From Maritalea sp047634455 (GTDB lineage Bacteria; Pseudomonadota; Alphaproteobacteria; Rhizobiales; Devosiaceae), in contig NZ_JBLIAI010000069.1 of the NCBI RefSeq assembly GCF_047634455.1, positions 1-13,731 on the forward strand: a stretch of DNA of 13,731 nt. Direction: 5' to 3'. Below are positions 7,037 through 13,731 of the stretch, one piece after another. Made by a program: the position numbers and the translations under genes. Below the pieces are notes generated by a model. That model saw only the letters and a program-made list of their open reading frames with translations, searched no databases and was not told the origin of the DNA. Within the stretch, counting starts at the first letter, position 1; the number at the start of each line of letters is the position of its first letter.

Positions 7037-8455
7037 TTATCGTTGTCGAATATCGCTAATCGCGGCCAACACCACCAGGATCTCGAGTTTGCCAGCTAAT
7101 GCAACCAGCGCAATCCATCCGCCAATCAAATAACCATTTTCGCCACGAACAGCATCTGCCTCGACCAGGTTTGCAACTGAGCTCAAACTACCAACCGCCG
7201 AAGAAAACGACTTCTCAAAACTTAGCCCAAGCGCGGAAAAGCCCAAAATGCCAACACATAGAGTGAGGATGAACAAAAAGAAATAACTCCAAATTGCCTT
7301 TGTGGCACCCGACTTGCCGAACCGTTCATTAAGGCGTCCGGACAGAATGGCATTTGGGAATACCAACTGCCTTGCCTCTGCAATGGAATTGAACAACATC
7401 ACGCCCAAACGGTAAAGTTTAATGCCGCCACTCGTTGAAAATGTTGTTGCACCGCCCAAGGCCAGCATGTACGCCAACAACAGGGGTACACTCGATATCT
7501 GCGAAGATTGATGGGTTATCCCCGTTGTCGTCATGATTGCAGTGACATCAAAAATGTGACGAACGAAATCAAACGATCGGTCAGTGGTCAGGCCTGTCGA
7601 AAGCGCTAAGAACGCTCCAATAGCCAAGATCATAAAAATTGCGCCAAAGCTTTCACGGTGTTCGCGCCACAACAATTCAAACCGTCTGGCCAACAACATA
7701 CGGTGCCAAATAATGCTGGTGCCGCCGATCATCATGAAGACAATTAGCGTAGTTTCTGCCGCCCGGTTGTTAAAAACCGAACCACCCGACTGCGTGGGCA
7801 AAAATCCATTTGTTGATAATGCAGCTGCGGCTGCTAAGGCCGCATCAAGCGGCCGAACACCTTGAAACAGCAAGATGAGCAGACAAATCAGCGTTAAACT
7901 GAAATATGGCAAGGCAATTTCCGCCAACGTGCGAAACAATTGTGGTCCTTCGGTCCCTGTGCCGTGTAAAATGAACCGTAAGTCGCGGTTCGGCAAACCG
8001 CCAACCCGATAAGGGCTGAGGACATAAACAATCAGGGCAAGGGTCAACAATCCGCCAAACCACGCCGTGATCGCGCGGTATACCTTCATGGGTGTGCTTA
8101 TGGCATCCGGTGTGAGCAGCGTTGTACCAAGCGCTGTCGCCGCTGAACTGGATTCGTAAAACGCCCCAGCAATCGATATGTTTTCAAGCATGATAAATGG
8201 AATTGTGGCGGCGAAAATCAATGTCAGCCAGCAGCAACATGCCATGACAAACATGCCGCCGCGGGTCAATTGTGCCACTTTGCGATTGAAAGCCAAAATG
8301 ACAACCAGCGAAAGGAAAATGTAGGAAATGATCAAGAGGCCAAACCCCTCAATATAAACGATATCTTGACCCATGACAGCGACGGCGAATGGCGCCAGCA
8401 AACTAAGCGCAAAGCCAAACAGAACCAAACTACATACTGAAAATATCGCTTGCAT
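7037..8455 (-). CDS. trkH: TrkH-family potassium uptake membrane protein
   Basis: Membrane subunit of a Trk K+ uptake system, gated by TrkA (encoded just upstream). The 472-aa protein is hydrophobic throughout and shows the four pseudo-repeats of the family. Filter regions, counted from ATG 8455, are SSSAATALGTTLL (P1, glycine at 110), ALSTNGF (P2, G217), IMTTTGITHQ (P3, G312) and GSLSSVANLV (P4), where alanine 428 stands in the place of the usual glycine. The intramembrane-loop signature TFSTSGGIKLYR (338-349) is present. Start: ATG 8453-8455 has AGG 7 bases upstream, overlapping the trkA stop; the GTG directly before it (8456-8458) is a less well placed alternative. Only 8 bases separate it from trkA, so they form one unit. 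The gene order trkA-trkH-hfq is known from alphaproteobacteria. Identity is firm, but ion selectivity is uncertain given P4. Confidence 0.9.
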   Translation of the reverse strand: MQAIFSVCSLVLFGFALSLLAPFAVAVMGQDIVYIEGFGLLIISYIFLSLVVILAFNRKVAQLTRGGMFVMACCCWLTLIFAATIPFIMLENISIAGAFYESSSAATALGTTLLTPDAISTPMKVYRAITAWFGGLLTLALIVYVLSPYRVGGLPNRDLRFILHGTGTEGPQLFRTLAEIALPYFSLTLICLLILLFQGVRPLDAALAAAAALSTNGFLPTQSGGSVFNNRAAETTLIVFMMIGGTSIIWHRMLLARRFELLWREHRESFGAIFMILAIGAFLALSTGLTTDRSFDFVRHIFDVTAIMTTTGITHQSSQISSVPLLLAYMLALGGATTFSTSGGIKLYRLGVMLFNSIAEARQLVFPNAILSGRLNERFGKSGATKAIWSYFFLFILTLCVGILGFSALGLSFEKSFSSAVGSLSSVANLVEADAVRGENGYLIGGWIALVALAGKLEILVVLAAISDIRQR

Positions 8456-8463
8456 CACATGGC

Positions 8464-9840
8464 CTAAAAGAAATCGATGCTAACGCGAAACATCTGTTCC
8501 ACTTTACGTACCGAATCTGCCAACGCAAACACAATTACCAAATCACCAGCTTCGACGCGGGTTTGCCCCGTGGGCACAATCATCTTCCGGCCCCTAATAA
8601 TAGCGCCAATGCGAACGCCTGTGCCAAAGTCAAATTCTTTGAGCGGTTTCCCCACCAACGGCGACGTTTCCAGGGCCTCAGCCTCAAGCAGTTCCGCGTC
8701 ACCATTGTAAAGGGTATAAACACCTCTTATCCGGCCGCGGCGCACATGGCGCAAAATCTTGGAAACAGTGACGGTGCGCGGGTTCAAAAACGCATCCACG
8801 CCCAAGCGCTTTGCAAATCGTGGATATTGCGGTTGATTGACCAACGCGATGGTTGTCGCGCCACCCAACTCGCTTGCCAGAACAGATGACAAAATGTTGG
8901 TCTCGTCATCATTTGTTAGCCCCAAATACATTTGCGCATTTTGAATGCCAACTTCGTGCATAATGTCTTCATGCAGCCCATCACCATAAACAACAATCGC
9001 GTCTTTCAAGGATTCCGCCGCGCGCTGTGCTGTATCGCGATTATTTTCGATCAGGCGAACTGAAATGCCCTCACCCAACTCTTCAAGTTTGCGCGCCACA
9101 TATTGGCCGATATTGCCCGCGCCTCCAATGACGACTTTGCTCGGAAATGGTGCATCTTTGCCGAACATGGCCAACACGCGGTTCACCTGCGAACGCCCCA
9201 CAGCCACGATCGCTTCGTCGCCAGGAACCAAAAAATCATTCGATTTAAGCGCAATCATTTCGCCGTTGCGCCTAACCCCCATAACGGTCGCTTCCAGATT
9301 GGGAAACAGTTCCGTGAGCTGCAACAATGGCGTATCAATGATCGCGCAGTCTTCTGTTACCGCCACCGTGATCACCAAAACCTGATCATCATCAAACGAA
9401 ACCAGATCCAAAGCCCCAGGATAGGCCATGCGCTGCAGGATCAGGTCGCCAACTTCAACTTCTGGCGAAATGATGACATCAATTGGCAGATGGTCTCTTG
9501 CGAACAAGTCACTCCACTCAGATTTTAAATAGCTTTGCGCACGTATTCGGGCGATGCGGGTTGGAATGTTGAAAATAGAATGCGCAACCTGACAGGCGGT
9601 CATATTCACCTCATCAACTTGGGTCACCGCAATAAGCATATCCGCTTCACGTGCACCCGCTTGTGCCAACACATCGGGGTGAGAGCCGTGACCATGCACA
9701 CCACGCGCGTCCAGCGTGTCGCGAACGCGTTGAACCAGTTCAGGGTTGCTGTCGATCACCGTGACTTCGTTGTTTTCCATCGCCAATCTCTCGGCAATGC
9801 CATAGCCAACTTGACCGGCTCCACTAATGATTACACGCAT
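8464..9840 (-). CDS. trkA: TrkA, NAD-binding regulatory subunit of Trk potassium uptake
   Basis: Cytoplasmic protein that assembles under TrkH and controls its gating through nucleotide binding. The 458-aa length and double architecture are typical: TrkA-N (Rossmann) with GAGQVG at 7-12 and the ribose-binding acid D30, TrkA-C around 145-220, a second TrkA-N with GAGNIG at 240-245 and E265, and a second TrkA-C around 370-450. Both nucleotide sites look intact. The start is well supported, as ATG 9838-9840 has AGGGGA a few bases upstream. It lies 23 bases after ntrX and 8 bases before the chosen trkH start, so it is very probably co-transcribed with ntrYX. Confidence 0.96.
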   Translation of the reverse strand: MRVIISGAGQVGYGIAERLAMENNEVTVIDSNPELVQRVRDTLDARGVHGHGSHPDVLAQAGAREADMLIAVTQVDEVNMTACQVAHSIFNIPTRIARIRAQSYLKSEWSDLFARDHLPIDVIISPEVEVGDLILQRMAYPGALDLVSFDDDQVLVITVAVTEDCAIIDTPLLQLTELFPNLEATVMGVRRNGEMIALKSNDFLVPGDEAIVAVGRSQVNRVLAMFGKDAPFPSKVVIGGAGNIGQYVARKLEELGEGISVRLIENNRDTAQRAAESLKDAIVVYGDGLHEDIMHEVGIQNAQMYLGLTNDDETNILSSVLASELGGATTIALVNQPQYPRFAKRLGVDAFLNPRTVTVSKILRHVRRGRIRGVYTLYNGDAELLEAEALETSPLVGKPLKEFDFGTGVRIGAIIRGRKMIVPTGQTRVEAGDLVIVFALADSVRKVEQMFRVSIDFF

Positions 9841-9863
9841 AGATGTCCCCTAAAAATGGCTAC

Positions 9864-11243
9864 TTACAGACCAAGTGACTTGAGCTTGCGATGAAGTGCG
9901 CTTCGTTCCATACCAACAAACTCCGCAGTACGCGAGATGTTACCACCAAATCGCTCAATTTGGGCCACAAGATATTGACGTTCAAACACCTCGCGCGCAT
10001 CTCGCAAAGGCAATGTCATCAAATGCGGGCTGTCGCTTCCCTCATCCACCGACGGCAGAACTTCACCAATGTCAGCCGGCAACATTTCAGCCGTTACACA
10101 CCCGTCAGCCGGGAAATTGTCATTCAGTGAGATGATCAGTCTTTCAAGTGAATTACGCAATTGGCGCGCATTGCCGGGCCAATCTTGTCCCTGAAGAACC
10201 GCCATCGCATCATCAGCCACACTAAAAGACTTAAGGTTATGAACGTGCATCAGATTTTTGGTGAGCTGATTGACCAACAGCGGAATATCTTCTCGTCGTT
10301 CCTTCAAAGCAGGCAAAGCCAATGGAATGACAGCAAGCCGATGAAACAAATCAGCACGGAACTGCTCTTCGTCCACCAACCGAGCAATATTCGTAGAACA
10401 TGAAGAAACGATACGAACATCCACCCCCACGCGGGTTTCGCCGTCCAAGCGAACAAATCGATTTTCAACAATTGCCCGAAGCAGATGCGCTTGCATTCTG
10501 GCAGAAAGCACCTCAACTTCCGCCAAATAAAGCGTACCCCCATGTGCGCGCTCAAAAGCACCGGCGCGAATGGATTTGGTTCCATTTTCCAAAACTTCAC
10601 GCCCAAACAGCTCTTCTGCGAGTTCATCTTCACCAAACATGGCAAGGTTGACCGCCACAAACGGGCCACTCGCCCGGTGCGACAAATCATGCAAATGCCG
10701 TGCGCACAGCCCTTTGCCCGTGCCCGCAGGACCGGTGAGGAACACACGTGAATTTGTCACCGCACACTTGCCCAATGCCGCTTTGATATTCATGAATGCT
10801 GGAGAAATGCCAACCAACTCATCACTGTCGGCACCGGAGCGAATTCGCAACTCCTCAACTTCGTCTTTTAGCCGTCGGTTTTCCAGCGCCCGTTGCGCCA
10901 CCAGCAGCAACCGATCAATTTTGAACGGCTTTTCAATATAGTCAAACGCACCGCGGCGAATGGCCGAAACCGCCGTTTCGACATTGCCATGTCCCGAGAT
11001 CATGACAACGGCGATATCCTTATGACGTTCTTGAATGGCATCAAGCAATTGCAAACCATCCAGCCGCGACCCCTGCATCCAAATATCCAAAAACACCAAA
11101 CCAGGCCGCCTCGCCTCAATCGCCGACAATGCAGAATCCGCATCATGTGCAAGCCGCGTCTCGTACCCCTCGTCTTCCAAAATCCCCGATACCAGCTCTC
11201 GAATATCTGCTTCATCATCAACAATCAGTACGTCTTGTGCCAT
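9864..11243 (-). CDS. ntrX: NtrX response regulator (receiver, AAA+ and Fis-type HTH)
   Basis: Response regulator partner of NtrY, involved in nitrogen metabolism and, in other alphaproteobacteria, in envelope or redox responses. The 459 residues form a receiver domain (1-120) with D9, D10, phospho-acceptor D53, S83 and K105, a central AAA+ domain (about 143-370) and a Fis-type helix-turn-helix at the end (FGGNISRTAEFVGMERSALHRKLKSLGL). Walker A reads GPAGTGKG (171-178). At Walker B, GGTLYLAEVEVL, residue 241 is alanine (codon at 10521-10523) where the family usually has the aspartate of DE. The GAFTGA loop for sigma-54 contact is absent, as usual in NtrX. The arginine-finger region FRADLFHRL is kept. 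Start ATG follows the ntrY TAA directly (TAAATG), with GGA 7 bases upstream. Confidence 0.94.
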   Translation of the reverse strand: MAQDVLIVDDEADIRELVSGILEDEGYETRLAHDADSALSAIEARRPGLVFLDIWMQGSRLDGLQLLDAIQERHKDIAVVMISGHGNVETAVSAIRRGAFDYIEKPFKIDRLLLVAQRALENRRLKDEVEELRIRSGADSDELVGISPAFMNIKAALGKCAVTNSRVFLTGPAGTGKGLCARHLHDLSHRASGPFVAVNLAMFGEDELAEELFGREVLENGTKSIRAGAFERAHGGTLYLAEVEVLSARMQAHLLRAIVENRFVRLDGETRVGVDVRIVSSCSTNIARLVDEEQFRADLFHRLAVIPLALPALKERREDIPLLVNQLTKNLMHVHNLKSFSVADDAMAVLQGQDWPGNARQLRNSLERLIISLNDNFPADGCVTAEMLPADIGEVLPSVDEGSDSPHLMTLPLRDAREVFERQYLVAQIERFGGNISRTAEFVGMERSALHRKLKSLGL

Positions 11244-13511
11244 TTATACATCCATCGTCTGAGTTTTCTCAGCGCCATTTTCATTTGGTTTTTTTATTGG
11301 TGCGATTTGCCCGTTAGATAGTGACAGCGTGAAGCGAAGACATGCCCCAACATTACCGTTTTCATCCGCATTGGCATCATGTAATTCCAACTGCCCGCCA
11401 TGTTGTTCAACAATCTTGGAAACAATCGCCAGCCCAAGACCCGTGCCTTTGCCTCGAGTTGTCATATAAGGTTCGAGCAATCGCGCTCTGTTTTCTTTTG
11501 GCCATCCGGCCCCATTGTCTTCAACTTTTATCTCAACTTCATCGGTCAAAACCGTTGCAGATACCAATATCCGAGGACCACTTACGGTAAAATTCGGTGT
11601 AGATTCAAGCGATTCAGATGCGTTCTTAATTAAGTTTGTTAAAACCTGAGAGATGAGGCGTTCATCAAACTCAAAAATAATATTCTCATCTGGCAACGCC
11701 GTTTCGATCAGTATTTCGGGGTGCCGAACCCCCTCGGAGAACACAGCTTGTTTGATCGTTTCATTCAAGTTCGACGAGGTAAGACTGGCAGTAGGCATGC
11801 GCGCAAAGGTCGAAAATTCATCGACCATGCGCCCGATATCCCCCACTTGTCGCATGATTGTTTCGGTACATTTGTCAAATATTTCAAAATCACCATCCAG
11901 CTTATCCCGGTAACGCCGCCGCAACCGTTCTGCGGACAGTTGAATTGGCGTCAATGGATTTTTGATCTCGTGGGCAATGCGTTGTGCCACATCAGCCCAA
12001 ACGCTCGTTCGTTGGGCCGCAATGAGGTCCGAAATATCGTCAAGAGTAATCACATAGCCTTTTGAATTATCACTGGTTCCCTCCCGCGTAATTCTGGCCT
12101 GATAGGTGCGCTCCTCACCAAACTTGGACTTTATTTCAACTTGCTCTTGGTTTTGCTCCCGCTGCGAGTGCATCGCGCTCACAACAAATTCGGACAGTGC
12201 AGGCACAACCTCACCAATGGGCTTGCCGATAATCTTCTCGGCTTTAACCTCAAACATCGACGCCGCGCTGGCATTGACGATGGTAATGCACCCATCTGGG
12301 TCCAATCCAACGATGCCCGCACTTACCCCTTCAAGCACCGCTTCAGTGAACTGCCGCCGCTGGTCAATCGTATCATTCGCCGACAACAGAGCACCATGTT
12401 GGGATCGAAGCTGCGATGTCATACGGTTAAACCGGCTTGAGAGATCGAACATGTCCCCGCTCACCCCTTTTACCGGCACACGTATATCCAATTCACCCTC
12501 AGAAATTTTCGTGGACGCAATCATGAGGTTTCGAATTGGCGCAACCAAACGGTTCGCCAGCGCAATCCCCAACCAAACTGCGGCCAAAAGCACGACAAAG
12601 GCGAGCCCCACATACATGAAGGCGAACGTGATTTGAAACACTAAACGGTTGGATTCATATTCGCGATAGTCCGAAACATTTTGCTCCGCAATACGCATAT
12701 ATTCGAGCACTTGCGGATCGACCGCACGCGCCACAAATAAATAGATGTCCGAATACCCTTTCAGCTTAATGATCGCACCAACAGAATTGCTACGCGGCCC
12801 CGGCTTGATGAATTCCGGTTTAACATCCGTGACATCTTCAATTAAGTCGCTGGGCAAACTAGGTGGCGTGGCTTGTGATGGTAATCGCGCACGCAAAACA
12901 ATCACCTGCTGTTTGTTCACGATATAGGCAAATGGCAGCGAGCGGCTTTGCGCAAGCGACGTTAAAATATCTGTAAAACTCGCTTGATCATTTATGAAAA
13001 CGTCGTTGATTTTTTCCAATTCGCCCGCCAACGCTAGTATCTCATTGCGCAGAACATTGGCATGCTCGTTCAAATATGAGTTTGCGACCGATTGGGCACT
13101 TTCAACCATCGCGCGCGAGCGATCCGAAAACCAATGGTCCAGTCCCTGGTTAAGGGCCAGTGTTGCCACCACAGCAACAATAAAAGCAGGCACGGCGGCG
13201 GCCACCGCAAACATCGAAACGAGCCGAATGTGCAGACCAGAACCTGCTTGTTTGGTCAACCGAGCCTGCACCAGCAAATATGCTTCAGTGAGCAATAGCG
13301 CAATCACCAATAGGATCAGAATGCCATTGACCAGCCAAATGAACGGCCAAAGTGACGGGTCGGGCTCGATTGGGGTAGAACCGGTTAAAATCAGGAACGA
13401 ACCTGTAGCAGAAACAATGGCTGCAATAACCAATACCACACCGAGAAACCGCAAGAAGCGATTTCGCCGCAGAAAAAGTTGTCGAATGCGTGGTGCGTCT
13501 GTTTCGCTCAA
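11244..13511 (-). CDS. ntrY: NtrY membrane-bound sensor histidine kinase
   Basis: Sensor kinase that phosphorylates NtrX. The 755-aa protein has the full NtrY layout: hydrophobic helices near 20-44, 56-80 and 95-120, an extracytoplasmic sensor region (about 121-290), a helix at 290-318, HAMP (about 319-372), PAS (about 385-440), the dimerisation domain with phosphorylated histidine H514 in AHEIKNPLTP, and the ATPase domain with N-box NLIKNASESLE (626-636), DNGAG (665-669) and GKGTGLGL (687-694). All catalytic motifs look intact. The start is a TTG at 13509-13511, supported by AGGA 9 bases upstream; the in-frame stop TAA lies a few codons further up and no ATG or GTG intervenes. It is separated from ntrC by 122 bases, room for its own promoter, and abuts ntrX without a gap. 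Confidence 0.95.
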   Translation of the reverse strand: MSETDAPRIRQLFLRRNRFLRFLGVVLVIAAIVSATGSFLILTGSTPIEPDPSLWPFIWLVNGILILLVIALLLTEAYLLVQARLTKQAGSGLHIRLVSMFAVAAAVPAFIVAVVATLALNQGLDHWFSDRSRAMVESAQSVANSYLNEHANVLRNEILALAGELEKINDVFINDQASFTDILTSLAQSRSLPFAYIVNKQQVIVLRARLPSQATPPSLPSDLIEDVTDVKPEFIKPGPRSNSVGAIIKLKGYSDIYLFVARAVDPQVLEYMRIAEQNVSDYREYESNRLVFQITFAFMYVGLAFVVLLAAVWLGIALANRLVAPIRNLMIASTKISEGELDIRVPVKGVSGDMFDLSSRFNRMTSQLRSQHGALLSANDTIDQRRQFTEAVLEGVSAGIVGLDPDGCITIVNASAASMFEVKAEKIIGKPIGEVVPALSEFVVSAMHSQREQNQEQVEIKSKFGEERTYQARITREGTSDNSKGYVITLDDISDLIAAQRTSVWADVAQRIAHEIKNPLTPIQLSAERLRRRYRDKLDGDFEIFDKCTETIMRQVGDIGRMVDEFSTFARMPTASLTSSNLNETIKQAVFSEGVRHPEILIETALPDENIIFEFDERLISQVLTNLIKNASESLESTPNFTVSGPRILVSATVLTDEVEIKVEDNGAGWPKENRARLLEPYMTTRGKGTGLGLAIVSKIVEQHGGQLELHDANADENGNVGACLRFTLSLSNGQIAPIKKPNENGAEKTQTMDV

Positions 13512-13633
13512 ACTCGGAAGTCCTAAGGATTCTTAAGTTTCGGGACTGTGCCACAAAAGTAACACCAAGTCCGATAGACTTGTCCAATTTGCCGCAGTGA
13601 TCAACAAAAATGTTGCCAAAATGTGACAGAGCA

Positions 13634-13731
13634 CTAGCGGCTGGCGTTTTTGGCGACCCTAATTCGATGATGATTGAGTTTTTTGCGCAATGTGTTGCGA
13701 TTCAAGCCGAGCAATTCGGCCGCTTTCACTT
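13634..13731 (-). CDS. ntrC: NtrC nitrogen regulator, C-terminal end only (cut by window edge)
   Basis: The last 31 codons of a gene that enters from the right edge and stops with TAG at 13634-13636. They encode the second half of a Fis-type helix-turn-helix, VKAAELLGLNRNTLRKKL, then HHRIRVAKNASR. This is the usual C-terminus of NtrC, the sigma-54-dependent nitrogen activator, and ntrC upstream of ntrYX is the standard alphaproteobacterial order. Only the DNA-binding tail is visible; the identity as NtrC rests on this motif and the context. Confidence 0.82.
   Translation of the reverse strand, partial: VKAAELLGLNRNTLRKKLNHHRIRVAKNASR

Noticed and set aside
13512..13633. Possible sigma-54 or sigma-70 promoter in the ntrC-ntrY gap, and the short hairpin CAACA/TGTTG
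   Set aside because: TGGCAC is present but without a properly spaced TTGC, no good -35/-10 pair is seen, and the 5-base stem is too weak to call.
13653..13663. GACCCTAATTC inside the end of ntrC, shared with 3968-3978
   Set aside because: An 11-base match inside a conserved coding sequence, probably coincidence.

Overview
The window is a piece of an alphaproteobacterial chromosome with a moderate G+C content. The main evidence is the minus-strand block ntrC-ntrY-ntrX-trkA-trkH-hfq-hflX, an arrangement known from alphaproteobacteria, in which the NtrYX two-component system sits next to K+ uptake genes and hfq/hflX. I cannot place the organism below class. I see no tRNA, rRNA, CRISPR array, transposase, integrase or phage gene. 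This is mostly core-type sequence, and I did not find a clear undescribed system.

Left part (1-1219, minus strand): three genes overlap by 4 bases each. They are a small unrecognised gene (93 aa), a rimB-type retropepsin-like protease (family 'ATP-dependent zinc protease'), and the N-terminal 143 codons of rimK (ATP-grasp ligase that adds glutamates to ribosomal protein S6), which runs off the left edge. Together they look like one translationally coupled ribosome-modification operon.

Middle part (about 1220-5212, plus strand): a divergent control region of about 220 bp holds a perfect 15-bp palindrome. It is followed by an MscS-type mechanosensitive channel and a ZntB/CorA-type zinc transporter 20 bp apart, then a DUF1801 protein overlapping mazG (NTP pyrophosphohydrolase). 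mazG ends convergently against hflX. A 34-bp near-perfect palindrome lies at that junction and contains the stop codons of both genes.

Right part (5239-13731, minus strand; transcription runs from high to low coordinates): the tail of ntrC, the membrane sensor kinase ntrY, its response regulator ntrX, trkA and trkH (K+ uptake gating subunit and membrane subunit), then hfq behind a likely promoter of its own, and hflX (ribosome-associated GTPase). Spacing from ntrY through trkH is very tight (0, 23 and 8 bases between the chosen genes), which suggests one transcript joining NtrYX sensing to potassium uptake.

Points worth a second look are substitutions at family-defining positions (the Walker B aspartate in NtrX and the fourth selectivity-filter glycine in TrkH), the lack of a normal start codon for hflX, the shared-stop palindrome, and the small gene ahead of rimB-rimK.
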